Numbered from the stretch's first letter, positions 1 through 8,984 are shown. The stretch: 64,000 nt of DNA from Thalassovita sp. (GCF_963691685.1 NZ_OY829290.1:2418001-2482000), one strand, 5' to 3'. Translations and numbers: made by a program. The notes: generated from the letters alone by a model not told the origin.

Positions 1-381
1 CTGCATCACCGCGTCACTGTCGCCCTGCCCGCCCAGCAGACGCTGCAGCTGTTTCCACTGCCAGCGCAAGCGCCGCAATGGATCAAACCCGTGGGCCGGG
101 CTTTGCGGGACATAGGCAATGCCGTCAGGCTTGCCCGCGGATGCAGTGGCCAGCGCCTGTTCCCTGCCGGCAAACCGCAGATGGCCGCACTGTGGCACCG
201 CGGGCTTGCGCAACCCCAGGATCAGTCGCAACAGCGTTGATTTCCCCGCACCGGACCCGCCGACCACCGCCATGCATTCGCCCGCCGCCAGCGAAAACCC
301 GATGTCCTGCAAAACGGTCTGCCCACCGATGTGGGCGGACAGACCGGTCAAAGTCAGTAAATCGCTGCGATCACTTGGCAA
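1..381 (-). CDS. ABC transporter ATP-binding protein, 3'-truncated by the window edge
   Basis: This is the N-terminal part of an ABC ATPase that would energise import of the ligand bound by the solute-binding protein encoded just upstream. About 127 residues are visible. Walker A is GGSGAGKST (residues 41-49) and the Q-loop is YVPQ (about 90-93). The Walker B and signature motifs lie beyond the window edge. The segment after the Q-loop (PAHGFDPLRRLRWQW) differs from the usual DppD/OppD form, so it may belong to a less studied subfamily. I see no in-frame ATG near the 5' end. A TTG at 381, overlapping the end of the binding-protein gene, is the most plausible start, but this is uncertain. The overlap implies translational coupling in one operon. 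Confidence 0.8.
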   Translation of the reverse strand, partial: MPSDRSDLLTLTGLSAHIGGQTVLQDIGFSLAAGECMAVVGGSGAGKSTLLRLILGLRKPAVPQCGHLRFAGREQALATASAGKPDGIAYVPQSPAHGFDPLRRLRWQWKQLQRLLGGQGDSDAVMQ

Positions 382-1924
382 GGTCCAGCTCCGGCGAAGC
401 CAGATAGGTTTCGGCCGGGTGGATCTGATAGCCGATCACCTTGCCATTGCCGACGGACACTTGGGTTTTGTGAAACAGGGGAATGATCGGCAGATCTGCA
501 TTCACAATCTCCTGCACTTTTGCGTAGATCGGCTGACGCTCTTCTGTTTTGAACAGCGCGCGCCCCTCTTCCAGCAACGCGTCCAGTTCCGGATTGCTGT
601 AGCCTGCAATGTTATAGCTGGCCCCGGTCGCCACAAGTGTGCTGGGGAAATAGTCCGGATCCCCCTGGGGCGCCGTGCCCCAGGCCTGCAGGTGCATGTC
701 AATTTCACCGGCGGCCAGCGCATCATTGTTGGCGCCAAATTCGCCTATCGAAATCTCAGCCCCGATGCCGATCTGCTGCAGCATGGCCTGGGTGATTTCC
801 AAGGTCGGGCGCAGGGCGGCGCGGCCTTCATAGGTGCGCAGCTTCAGCACCACATCTTCGCCGTTCCACTCACGGATACCGTTGCCATCACCGTCAACAA
901 TGCCCGCCCCGTCCAGCAGCGCCTGCGCCCCAGCCGGGTCATAGGGCAACGTAAGATCTGCGTTGACCCAGGAGGTCATATTGGCCGGGAACAGCGCGTT
1001 CGCCACATCACCGCCCACCCCGGCAAGCGAGGCCGCAACGATGGTTTCGCGATCCAAACCCAGGGAGACCGCCTGACGCAGCACATCATTGGACAGCGGG
1101 CCGGCATCTACCCGCGGCTGGTAAAAGAATAACCGCGTGGTTGCCGCTGCAAACCGCTGGCCCACCGCATCCAATTCCAGCTTGGCAAAATCAGCCTCGG
1201 GGTAGTTTGACACCAGATCCACATCGCCTGATTTCAGCGCCAGCGCCGCCACTGCCCCATCCGGGATCGCATCAATGACCAGACGATCCAGTTTCGGCGC
1301 GCCGCCCCAATAGGCGTCAAAGCCACGGGTCACATAGGTCTTCTCGGTCACGGCTTTTTCAAACACGAAGGGGCCGGTGCCAATCAGCTGGTGATCGTCA
1401 TAGCCATCTTTCATCACCGCCGCCGAAGGCTCTGTCAGGGACCACAAAAAGGCCGAGTTCGGCGTCTTGGTTTCAAACACCAAGGTGTGGTCATCCTTAA
1501 CGGTGATCGATTTGAGGTTCAGCAATTTTGACAGGCGCGGGTTGTGGGCCGGGTGGCCTTCAACATCCAGTTTGGCAAAGGAGTCCCGTACGTCTGTGGC
1601 CGTCATCACCGATCCATCGTGAAACTGCACCCCTTTGCGCAGGGTGATCTTCCACTGCGTTGGCGAGAGGTTTTCATACGCTTCCGCCAGCCGTGGCTGC
1701 ATGGACATGTCATAGCCCAGGCCAATCAGGGTTTCCGACACGCCAGCGCGGTTGCTCAGCCATCCGTTTTGGCGCGCGCGTGGGTCCGGTACGGAACTTT
1801 TGGGGCCAAAGGGGGCTGCGATCACCATTTCTTTGGTGGTCTGGGTGTCGGCTGTGGCACTGGCTGCAGCAAAGGTGCTGAGTGCACCGATGAGTGAAAG
1901 TTTTGAGAGGTTTGAGATAAACAC
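371..1924 (-). CDS. ABC transporter substrate-binding protein, family 5 (peptide/nickel/metallophore type)
   Basis: A periplasmic binding protein of the SBP_bac_5 family, 517 residues, the usual length. Residues 1-26 form a signal peptide ending in ASATA before DTQTT. The body has family features such as ITLRKGVQFHDGS and GTGPFVFEKA, and a C-terminal domain containing DPDYFPSTL. This family captures oligopeptides, nickel or metal-opine complexes, and the ligand cannot be read from sequence. The gene overlaps the ATPase gene downstream. A perfect palindrome resembling a Zur box lies about 45 bp upstream of the start, so a zinc or metallophore role is worth considering. That is inference; a plain peptide importer remains possible. 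Confidence 0.85.
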   Translation of the reverse strand: MFISNLSKLSLIGALSTFAAASATADTQTTKEMVIAAPFGPKSSVPDPRARQNGWLSNRAGVSETLIGLGYDMSMQPRLAEAYENLSPTQWKITLRKGVQFHDGSVMTATDVRDSFAKLDVEGHPAHNPRLSKLLNLKSITVKDDHTLVFETKTPNSAFLWSLTEPSAAVMKDGYDDHQLIGTGPFVFEKAVTEKTYVTRGFDAYWGGAPKLDRLVIDAIPDGAVAALALKSGDVDLVSNYPEADFAKLELDAVGQRFAAATTRLFFYQPRVDAGPLSNDVLRQAVSLGLDRETIVAASLAGVGGDVANALFPANMTSWVNADLTLPYDPAGAQALLDGAGIVDGDGNGIREWNGEDVVLKLRTYEGRAALRPTLEITQAMLQQIGIGAEISIGEFGANNDALAAGEIDMHLQAWGTAPQGDPDYFPSTLVATGASYNIAGYSNPELDALLEEGRALFKTEERQPIYAKVQEIVNADLPIIPLFHKTQVSVGNGKVIGYQIHPAETYLASPELDLAK

Positions 1925-1968
1925 CGGCGAATTCCTTTGCGTTGATCGTGTGCGAATTCGCGCCTAGC

Positions 1969-1985
1969 ATGTTATGTCATAACAT
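1969..1985. promoter_or_regulatory. Zur-like palindromic operator
   Basis: ATGTTATGTCATAACAT is a perfect 8-bp inverted repeat around one central base. Its core GTTAT-N3-ATAAC agrees with the Zur (zinc uptake regulator) boxes known in proteobacteria. It lies 45-61 bp upstream of the binding-protein start, a normal place for a repressor site. No other gene start is nearby on this side. The site is seen directly; the regulator is inferred. Confidence 0.5.
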
Positions 1986-2109
1986 TTCAATACCGTACCA
2001 AGCATTTTTGTCAGAAATTAGGGGACTTATGTTTTAAGCAGCAGAGTGGACGTTCATCCGCCTTAAAAAGCTGGGTTTCGGTCTGAAAACTATCAATATT
2101 TCAACGCCT

Positions 2110-3105
2110 TCACAAAAACGCACCATTGCCCTTGGCGCGCCAATCACGCAGCGCATCCTCCAGCCGATCCCGTGTTGTCAGCCCCGCTGCCTCAGCCCAG
2201 GTGGGCAGGATGTTGGTGGAGGTCATCAGCTTGTCAATCCGATCCGGATGGATGCCCAACCCGGCCCCTGAGATCGGTCGCAGGCAGTGCGCCGCAGCGC
2301 GCAGTACCGGGGCTGGCAATGAAAACACCCGCACCCTTGGGAAAGCCACGCGGCGAAACATCGTGACGATATCCTCAATTGTATAGCGGTTTGTATAGGC
2401 GGCGTTAAACAACGTGCGGCGCGCATCCAAGGCCTCGGCCTTAAGGATCCAGTCGATCAGATCCTCAACGTAGATGCAGGATTTGATCGTATCGCGGCGC
2501 CCGGGAAAGACAAAAACGCCCTTCTCCAACACTCTGGAAAGACGGGTGAAATTACCCCCCTCACCCAAGCCAAACACCACCGCGGGGCGCACCGTCACCA
2601 GATGATGCGCCGCGTTTTCTGCGGCCCAACTGTCATGGATTTGTTCTGCCATCAGTTTCGATTTTCCATAATCGGACTGCGGATTTGGCGGACTCACCTC
2701 AGATTTCGGCCGCTCATCCGGCCCGTAGACAGAGATTGAGCTGGTAAACAGGATCTGCGGCACAGAATGGCGGCGGGCAAACCGTGTCACCTCCAGCGCG
2801 CCGCGCACATTGGTGTCATAATATTCCCACGGATCATGCCCCGGCGTTGTGTGCACCGCGGCGAAATTGGCAATCCGGGCAATCGCCCCATCATAGTGCA
2901 ACTGGGTAAGGTCCCGCACATCCCCCGTCAGGTAACGCACCCCGGCCACAGGGTACCGCGGCGCGCGGATATCCACACTGACCAAGGGCCCGTCCCCGCG
3001 GCTGGCAAGCCGCTGCAGAAAATGGCTGCCGATGAAGCCGGCACCGCCAAAAACAACTGTAGCTCCGGGGCGCAGCGGGGGATCTGGCAGGACTGGTTTC
3101 ATCAC
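2110..3105 (-). CDS. NAD-dependent epimerase/dehydratase (extended SDR)
   Basis: A nucleotide-sugar epimerase or dehydratase of the extended short-chain dehydrogenase family, 331 residues. The Rossmann glycine motif GGAGFIG is at residues 20-26, the active-site Ser region TSSISVYG is near 121-128, and the catalytic YGKSK is at 146-150. A GTG at 3105 and an ATG at 3102 are both possible starts. It stands at the edge of a surface-polysaccharide region and probably modifies an activated sugar, but the substrate cannot be assigned. It is divergent from the flippase gene, with about 190 bp between them. Confidence 0.85.
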   Translation of the reverse strand: MMKPVLPDPPLRPGATVVFGGAGFIGSHFLQRLASRGDGPLVSVDIRAPRYPVAGVRYLTGDVRDLTQLHYDGAIARIANFAAVHTTPGHDPWEYYDTNVRGALEVTRFARRHSVPQILFTSSISVYGPDERPKSEVSPPNPQSDYGKSKLMAEQIHDSWAAENAAHHLVTVRPAVVFGLGEGGNFTRLSRVLEKGVFVFPGRRDTIKSCIYVEDLIDWILKAEALDARRTLFNAAYTNRYTIEDIVTMFRRVAFPRVRVFSLPAPVLRAAAHCLRPISGAGLGIHPDRIDKLMTSTNILPTWAEAAGLTTRDRLEDALRDWRAKGNGAFL

Positions 3106-3297
3106 GTTTTTTCCACTATTGTTTGTAAATTGATACCTAATTTCAGCCCAAAACTGCGGCGCGCTGCCAATTGCCGGGCGTCATGGGCAAGAAGACCCAA
3201 ACATCTGTTACCAAATCACTTTTCTCACCCAAGGTGGCAGGAACAATCAGCTTCAGACGACCCGCTTCTTTTGTTTACCGGTTAAGATAAATTCTAA

Positions 3298-4551
3298 ATG
3301 TTAAGAAAGCTTTTACTTGCTGCCGCCTCCAAAGGGGCCGGATCCGCGATTTCGGTGGTGTTCACCGTTTTGGTCGCCCGCCTCCTGGGGGCGGAGGGCG
3401 CTGGCCCCGTGCTGTTTGGCTTGACCGTGCTGACAGTGGGCGCTGCCGCTTTGCGGTTGGGCTTTGACTCCCTGCTGGTGAAACAGGTGGGCGCTGCGGG
3501 GATCGGCACGATGGCAAACACCTGGGTGTCGCGGGCGATCCTGTTGAGCAGCCTGGCCGCGGTGGCCCCCGCCCTGATCGGATTTTTCTGGGCCGAGAAA
3601 ATCGCCACCGCCCTGTTCAACGCGCCGGATTTTGCCCCGGTGCTGCGCTGGATCGCGCTGAGCCTGCCACTGCTGGCCATCGCCAATCTCTTGGGATTTG
3701 CCTTTCAGGGCCTGCGCAAGCCGGGGCTTTCGGTCGTTGGGCAAAACCTCGGCTACCTGTCGCTGGCGCTTTTGGTGGTCAGCCTGCGCCACCTCTGGCT
3801 GGACCAGCCTTTGGGGGCTGAGGACATCGCCCAAACCCTGTTTCTGGCCACGGCGCTGACGGCGCTGGGCCTTGGGGTTTTGTGGCTGCGCCAACCGGGC
3901 GCGCGGTTCATCTGGCAACTGCGGATGCAGGTGTCTGAGGTGCGCGCCGTGGCAAACCTGTGGCTGGCGATGCTGATGACACTGACGGTCACCTGGTCGG
4001 GCATTCTGCTGGGTGGGCGGTTTGTGACCAGCCAGGAGATCGCCTTCACCGCGGCGGCGCAGCGCATTGCGGTTCTGGTGGTCTTCATCCTGCTGGTGAC
4101 GGATCTGCTGGTGGCGCCCGTATATGCCCGCAGTTTTGCGCGCGGGGATCTGGAACATCTGCGCCAGATCGCCAGACGCTCCACCCGTGCCATGGCGCTG
4201 ATTGGGGTGCCTGTGGTGGCGGGTCTGATCCTTTATGCGGAGCAGATCATGGGGCTGCATGGCGCGGAGTTTGCCCAGGCCGGTCCGGTTCTGGTGATCT
4301 ATGTGCTGGGGCAGTTGGTGAATGTATGCACCGGGTCCGTTGGGCAGTTGCTGATGATGTGTGACGGCGAAGGCGATTATCGCCTGGGGGAAACGGTGGC
4401 GGCGGGGCTGACGGTCACGGCGACCCTGCTGCTGGCGCCGCATTACGGCGCCCTGGGGATCGCCATAGCCTCGGCCTTGGGGATCGCGACGCAGAATATC
4501 TTCAGCTACGTGATGGTCCGCCGCCGTTTGGGGTTTTATCCGGGTTTCTAA
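3298..4551 (+). CDS. Polysaccharide flippase (Wzx-like, MOP superfamily)
   Basis: An integral membrane protein of 417 residues with about 12 hydrophobic segments, matching the lipopolysaccharide/O-antigen flippase type. These carry undecaprenyl-linked repeat units across the inner membrane. The N-terminus (ARLLGAEGAGPVLFGLTVL) and the pattern of paired helices are typical. Its neighbours (O-antigen ligase-like protein, GT4, sulfotransferase-like protein, epimerase) suit a Wzy-dependent polysaccharide pathway. The Shine-Dalgarno sequence is weak; the ATG at 3298 is chosen because the first helix follows directly. Confidence 0.8.
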   Translation: MLRKLLLAAASKGAGSAISVVFTVLVARLLGAEGAGPVLFGLTVLTVGAAALRLGFDSLLVKQVGAAGIGTMANTWVSRAILLSSLAAVAPALIGFFWAEKIATALFNAPDFAPVLRWIALSLPLLAIANLLGFAFQGLRKPGLSVVGQNLGYLSLALLVVSLRHLWLDQPLGAEDIAQTLFLATALTALGLGVLWLRQPGARFIWQLRMQVSEVRAVANLWLAMLMTLTVTWSGILLGGRFVTSQEIAFTAAAQRIAVLVVFILLVTDLLVAPVYARSFARGDLEHLRQIARRSTRAMALIGVPVVAGLILYAEQIMGLHGAEFAQAGPVLVIYVLGQLVNVCTGSVGQLLMMCDGEGDYRLGETVAAGLTVTATLLLAPHYGALGIAIASALGIATQNIFSYVMVRRRLGFYPGF

Positions 4552-4587
4552 GGCCCTCATGACCACAACCCGTTGAAAGGTAACGGG

Positions 4588-5133
4588 TCACGGCGTCGCC
4601 ACATAGGTCCCCATCACCCCACCGATCACAGCCTGCGCGCCGAAAATATCAACCTCAATGCTGGGGTTGCCGCCGATATCTTCAAAGAACTGGAACAGCC
4701 GATTGTCGACCCCGCCCAACCCGGTTGAGGTGCGATAGGTGCCGGTATGGCTGAAGCGCGTCCAGGTGGGCGTCAGATCGATCGACGACAGGCTTTGATC
4801 GCTGAGCCCCAGATGCGCGGAACAGCCCAGAGACGCCCGCGCCCAGATGGACACAGTGACCTGATCGAAATCCGCCAGCGGCGGTGCGCCAAAGGCGATG
4901 ATGCCGCCACTGACCCCATTGGGCGAGGCCGTGGTGGTGGATGTGTTGAACCGCATCGCCGCCGTTCCGCCAAGCGGATCCGCTATACCGGTGGTGAAGG
5001 CGGGCTTGGCCCAATAATCACTCCACCAGCCGGCCTGAAAATCCTCGGAGTAGGCAATGTGGTTTACCTGAACCTGCGCCCCTGGTCGGCGATGTGCGGC
5101 CAGATCCCCCAGTGCAAACCCAAACCCCATCAT
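4588..5133 (-). CDS. Phage/GTA tail-spike-like protein, candidate head-spike fibre partner
   Basis: A protein of 181 residues without signal peptide or membrane segment. After a short glycine-rich start (MGFGFALGDLAAHRRPG) comes NHIAYSEDFQAGWW, resembling the 'N-LxYSEDFs-xW' start of jelly-roll, carbohydrate-binding-like modules common in phage tail fibres. The rest is rich in Ser, Thr, Gly and aromatic residues, as in beta-sandwich adhesins. Its ATG overlaps the stop of the upstream spike-base-like gene by 4 bp (ATGA), so the two are coupled. In Rhodobacter capsulatus the GTA head spike is made by two adjacent genes; I infer that this is the second component. The family assignment is from memory and moderate only. 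Confidence 0.5.
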   Translation of the reverse strand: MMGFGFALGDLAAHRRPGAQVQVNHIAYSEDFQAGWWSDYWAKPAFTTGIADPLGGTAAMRFNTSTTTASPNGVSGGIIAFGAPPLADFDQVTVSIWARASLGCSAHLGLSDQSLSSIDLTPTWTRFSHTGTYRTSTGLGGVDNRLFQFFEDIGGNPSIEVDIFGAQAVIGGVMGTYVATP

Positions 5134-5399
5134 GTGCCAATCCCAAAGGCGATGATGCCGCTGGCCGTGGTGTCTGTGGCGCGCACCCGCGTCACGGCAA
5201 CCGGCAGCAACATCTGGTCCGGCACCGTGATGGTCCTGGTGGTGCCAAGCGCGGTCACGATCGACAGATCACCGCCGGTGGTCACAAACAGCGCGATGGC
5301 GGGAAATTCCAGATCGGTGCCGTCAGAAGGCACCACGGTGCTGACGTCAAAGGCGGGACCGTTGAGGCTGGGAACCCGATCAGAAAAGGCGTGCGGCAT
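5130..5399 (-). CDS. Spike base protein, resembling the RcGTA head-spike base (rcc01079 family)
   Basis: A small protein of 89 residues. Its sequence plan matches small structural proteins of phages and gene-transfer agents: SLNGPAFDVSTVVPSDGTDL, then ALFVTTGGDLSIVTALG, then LLPVAVTRVRATDTTASGI. This agrees with what I recall of the 'spike base protein, RCAP_Rcc01079' family, which forms the base of the head spike in the Rhodobacter capsulatus gene-transfer agent. It is the first gene of a coupled pair with 4588-5133. No other phage or GTA gene is nearby; the flanks are polysaccharide genes. Confidence 0.6.
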   Translation of the reverse strand: MPHAFSDRVPSLNGPAFDVSTVVPSDGTDLEFPAIALFVTTGGDLSIVTALGTTRTITVPDQMLLPVAVTRVRATDTTASGIIAFGIGT

Positions 5400-5505
5400 G
5401 TCATTTCCTTACATTGGCATATCGGAGGCAAGTCAGAAGAGGCCCTGTTTTGCCGCAGAGAGGTTGAGGAAGCCTTGCCGCTACATCCGCAGTCTTCACC
5501 TCTTG

Positions 5506-6165
5506 TTAACCCTTCTCAGCGGCGTTGGGATCATAGCCAAGCCGGTGAAAGTCCTCGCTGTAGTAGGAACGCACAAACGCCGTGCCCCTGGCGCGCTGGG
5601 CGGCATTGGGCTGGCGCCTGCGATCGCCGCTCTGATTGGATCTGGGCAGCGCCAGATCCGGCAGGTCCCAGTCCTGTTTCAGCTGGGCAAACTCCTGCGC
5701 CAGGGTTTCAAACCGCAGGATCCGCAGCCGGTGCTGCGCCCTGCCCTGCAGATAGGTCCATTGCGGCCGCATGTGACAGTTCAGATCCTTCAGCCGCGCC
5801 AACGGTTTACGTGTCAGGCGGATCAACAGGCTCAGCGGCAAGGTGGAGGAGACCGGGTAGCGATCCGGGGGCGGCAGGCGGCGGTAGGAATATTCACTCC
5901 AAAACCGCGAATAGGGATCGCGCACGATGGTGAAGATCCGAAAATCCGCGGGGATTTCACCGCCGAACCAATGTTGTTCGATCATCGACAGGCTGCAATG
6001 CTGATTGCCCCGTTCCAGATCCGATGATTTGTCGTTTTTGAAGATCCCCAAGGCCGCCCGGTTGCGCGGGTCCAGACCACGGATCTGCATGAAGTATTCC
6101 TCCACCGAGGTGCCGGCGCATTTCGGGATATGCACAAAGATGACCTTGTTTTTCAGATCAATCAT
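5506..6165 (-). CDS. Sulfotransferase family protein
   Basis: A protein of 219 residues that probably uses PAPS to sulfate a glycan. The 5'-phosphosulfate loop is HIPKCAGTS (residues 12-20), and a 3'-phosphate-binding VRDPYSRFWSEY is at 81-92, as in the Sulfotransfer_2 family. I place the start at the ATG at 6165, just before the P-loop strand. The longer frame upstream reads through the end of the O-antigen ligase gene and has no family features. The start overlaps the end of that gene by 8 bp. Within this locus it likely decorates the exported polysaccharide, but the acceptor is unknown. Confidence 0.75.
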   Translation of the reverse strand: MIDLKNKVIFVHIPKCAGTSVEEYFMQIRGLDPRNRAALGIFKNDKSSDLERGNQHCSLSMIEQHWFGGEIPADFRIFTIVRDPYSRFWSEYSYRRLPPPDRYPVSSTLPLSLLIRLTRKPLARLKDLNCHMRPQWTYLQGRAQHRLRILRFETLAQEFAQLKQDWDLPDLALPRSNQSGDRRRQPNAAQRARGTAFVRSYYSEDFHRLGYDPNAAEKG

Positions 6166-7369
6166 CTGGCGTGCCCATTGACAGCGGGCTGTTAAACCGC
6201 CCCTCAGCCGCCAGACGATCCGCCACAAACGCCGCCACGCAGAGGAACAGGTAATGGCGCCAGTGGTGAGAATATATGAACATCGACGCCAAGAGATGCA
6301 CCGCAAGGGTGATATGGAGTGCACCGATCAACGGCGCTGCGCTGCGTTTATAAGCGCGCCGGGCGGCACATGTGCTGCCAACGGCCAGACCCACAAAGAT
6401 CAACGCCGGTCCAAATCCGGCCTCCGTCCATTTGGCAATGAACAGGTTGTGCACGTTGTTCGTGGCAAAATAGGTTTCGAAATGGCCCGGTCCGATGCCA
6501 AAGGGATGTTGCAGCGCCACCTGCAGGCCCAGCCAGATGTCGGCAAAACGTTCATTGTCATAAGCCTGCAGCCGCAGCCGCCCGGCAAATAGATCCTGCG
6601 TGCCAAGGCCCGTTTGTGACGTGCCCCACAGGATCATCAACCCGCCAAGCACGGCGGCGATCACCACCCATGGCCTGACGCCGGGATGACGCAGTGCCAG
6701 ATAGCCCAAGAGGCCCAATGTGAAAAAACCCGCCGCGGCGCGGGAATAGGTCAGGTAGATCATCACGCCAATCAGCCCCCCTGCCACCAGCCCCGCCCAT
6801 CGCGGCAGCCCAACCTCACGCGGGGTGACGATCAGGACGATGCCGGGAAAGATCAGGAAGGTACCCAGCACATTTGGATCTTTGAAGAAGCCTTTAATGC
6901 GCAAGCGAAATTCATCGCGGTAGATCAGATCCATCTCAGGCGCCGCGAGGAGGATCAGCGCCAGCGCCATACAGGACAGGATCGCGCCATAAACATAGGC
7001 CCTGAGCCAGATCTGCAGCAGCCGGGGCTGCGAATAAAACAGCGCAAACAGCCCCATCATCGCCAGCGCCAGATAGAGTTCAATCGCCAGATAGCGCAGC
7101 GGCAGGCCTTGCGGCGTGGTTGCGGGCTGTCCCGTGACCCAGAGCAGCGCAAATTGCGACAGGCCAAAGTAGGTCACAAAGATCAGCCAGACACTAAGCG
7201 GCAGGGCGAAAGTCAGCAATACCGCCCCCGCCAACAGGATCAGCAGCGCATCAACCGGTGCGGGCTCCATCATGACATAGGGCATCAAAAGCCCGACAAG
7301 CCCCACCATAAAATCCGCGCGTGATCCGTGCCGGGCCTCAAGCAGTGATGGGTCAACCGCCACACTCAT
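6158..7369 (-). CDS. O-antigen ligase / polymerase family membrane protein
   Basis: A polytopic membrane protein of 403 residues with about 11 hydrophobic segments and one large periplasmic loop near residues 265-315 (GRLRLQAYDNERFADIWLG to GPGHFETYFATNNVHN). The loop pattern with GIGPGHFETY and a later H-N is typical of Wzy_C/WaaL ligases and polymerases. It either polymerises repeat units or attaches the finished chain. Its start overlaps the GT4 stop by 4 bp (7366-7369) and its end overlaps the sulfotransferase start, so three genes form one operon. Ligase and polymerase cannot be told apart from sequence alone. Confidence 0.8.
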   Translation of the reverse strand: MSVAVDPSLLEARHGSRADFMVGLVGLLMPYVMMEPAPVDALLILLAGAVLLTFALPLSVWLIFVTYFGLSQFALLWVTGQPATTPQGLPLRYLAIELYLALAMMGLFALFYSQPRLLQIWLRAYVYGAILSCMALALILLAAPEMDLIYRDEFRLRIKGFFKDPNVLGTFLIFPGIVLIVTPREVGLPRWAGLVAGGLIGVMIYLTYSRAAAGFFTLGLLGYLALRHPGVRPWVVIAAVLGGLMILWGTSQTGLGTQDLFAGRLRLQAYDNERFADIWLGLQVALQHPFGIGPGHFETYFATNNVHNLFIAKWTEAGFGPALIFVGLAVGSTCAARRAYKRSAAPLIGALHITLAVHLLASMFIYSHHWRHYLFLCVAAFVADRLAAEGRFNSPLSMGTPDD

Positions 7370-8508
7370 CTGCCCGCCCCGGCAGACCCACCCTGCCCGT
7401 CCAGCGCGGCCTGGTAGACGGCAAGGGTTTGGTCCACCATCCTGTCCAGCGAATAGCGCCCCCGCAGTCGGATGGCCTGGGCGGTCATCGCGCGGCGTTG
7501 GTCTGGCTGGATCAGGGCCTCCATCGCTTTAGGCAGGGCCGTCGCCAGATCCGCGCGCGGCACGATCAGGCCGTTCTGCCCGTCGGCAATGATACTGTCC
7601 GCGGTGCTGACATCGGTTGCGATCATCGGCAGCCCGGCTTCAGCCGCTTCGATCAGCACATAGGGCATGGATTCATACCGGCTGGTCAGCACGAAGACGT
7701 CAAACAGCGGGTAATACCGCGCCGCATCGTCTTGGCCGACGCAGTGTATGACCTCGCCCAGCCCCATGGCGTTGATTTGTTGCTGCAGCTGTGCCTCCAA
7801 CTCCCCCGCCCCGACGATGATGGCGCGGATATGTGTCGGGTCCTTGATCCTCGCGATGGCCTCCACAAAGGCCAGCGGATCCTTCTGGGCGCTCAACCGC
7901 CCGACAAAGCCAAAGACGATGTCTGTTGGGCTGAGGTTCATGTCTACGCGGCTCAATGGGGCGGCGGGATTGGCGGTTGGCACACCGTTTGGCACCAGAT
8001 GGGTCCTGTCCAATGGCGCGCGCAGGCGCTGGGCCTCTGCCATTTCATCAGGGGATACGCAGATCAGCGCATCTGTCGCCCAGCGGGCCAGAGCACCCTC
8101 AACCCCACCGAACACCTCTCGCGCGATACCGCGGCAAGCGGGATCCATGGTGCGAAAGGCATGTGGGGTGTAAATTCTGGCGCCATATCTGGGTGGCAAC
8201 AGCCGGGTCAGGGCGCCGGCCTTGCTGGAATGGGCGTGAATAACGTCAAATGGCCCAAGCCGCCGTAGGACCCGCCGCAATCTGCGCAAGGCGAACAGAT
8301 CACGTGGCCCCGGCGCGCGATCCATATCCACCCGGTGCTTGCGGCTTGGGCAAATCGCACTGAGCCGCCTGGCAAACAGCGGATCCATCCGTTTGACCGA
8401 ATAGACAAGATGGGTGTCATGACCGCGGCCCAACGTGGCCTCTACCAGATCCAGCGCGTTACGGCCGCTGCCACCGCCTGAGGGTTCGAGTACTATCAAG
8501 ATCCGCAT
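7366..8508 (-). CDS. Glycosyltransferase family 4 protein
   Basis: A GT-B-fold retaining glycosyltransferase of 380 residues. The N-terminal nucleotide-fold strand carries a glycine-rich loop (EPSGGGSGRNALDLV). The donor-binding C-terminal half shows the GT4 pattern GFVGRLSAQKDPLAFVEAI and the E-x7-E motif in SRYESMPYVLIEAAEAGLP, followed by ATDVSTADSI. It transfers a sugar to the growing lipid-linked unit in the cytoplasm. It is the first gene of the operon GT4, O-antigen ligase-like, sulfotransferase-like. Confidence 0.87.
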   Translation of the reverse strand: MRILIVLEPSGGGSGRNALDLVEATLGRGHDTHLVYSVKRMDPLFARRLSAICPSRKHRVDMDRAPGPRDLFALRRLRRVLRRLGPFDVIHAHSSKAGALTRLLPPRYGARIYTPHAFRTMDPACRGIAREVFGGVEGALARWATDALICVSPDEMAEAQRLRAPLDRTHLVPNGVPTANPAAPLSRVDMNLSPTDIVFGFVGRLSAQKDPLAFVEAIARIKDPTHIRAIIVGAGELEAQLQQQINAMGLGEVIHCVGQDDAARYYPLFDVFVLTSRYESMPYVLIEAAEAGLPMIATDVSTADSIIADGQNGLIVPRADLATALPKAMEALIQPDQRRAMTAQAIRLRGRYSLDRMVDQTLAVYQAALDGQGGSAGAGR

Positions 8509-8984
8509 CTTCCCCCTTCGTCCCCAAGATCACTTCACCACCGTCAGATCGCGGTCCCAACCCTGCTGCAGGGTGCCGCGATCCCCCCGGCACCGCGCGC
8601 GGCGGGCGCTGCACGAATCTGCCCGGACCAAGACCCGAACCGACCACCACCAGCCGCTTAAGTGCGGTGCTGATGGGATGGTGCTTGGGATTGGTTAACG
8701 AATTCTAAATCCCGACAAGGATTTACCGTGCAAAGCTGTCAGAAATGCCCCGATTGAGGGCCGTTTCGGGGTACATTTTTATGGGTTTTGGAATGTGTGG
8801 CTTCTGCGCATCTACAGAAAGAATTTTTGTCAGACTTCGGGATGTGCAGCCGCCCCCGATGATGATCCAGCGGTTGCACCTCGGGCGCAAAGTATCTTGT
8901 TCTTAAGACTTAACGGGCGACGGTTAATTCGGATCCACGCGTCAATAGCGGATTTCGGTGGGCCACGTCACCTGACACGATATG
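8509..8984. other. Intergenic stretch without a convincing gene
   Basis: About 480 bp between the GT4 start and the nrd promoter region. Short frames on both strands here have unlikely amino-acid composition and no ribosome-binding site. A 6-bp inverted repeat CCCCGA/TCGGGG lies near 8743-8772. The segment probably holds the promoter of the GT4 operon; I see no clear -35/-10 pair for it. Confidence 0.4.

Noticed and set aside
3313..4566. A 417-residue minus-strand frame opposite the flippase gene.
   Set aside because: It is very rich in Gln, Arg and His, as expected for the reverse of a hydrophobic membrane protein; there is no ribosome-binding site or family pattern.
4747..6027. A 426-residue plus-strand frame across the spike-like pair and the sulfotransferase gene.
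   Set aside because: It spans three minus-strand genes with overlapping stop/start signals and shows no recognisable domain.
8435..8698. Short frames upstream of the GT4 gene.
   Set aside because: No ribosome-binding site, shadow-like composition and overlap with the GT4 5' end.
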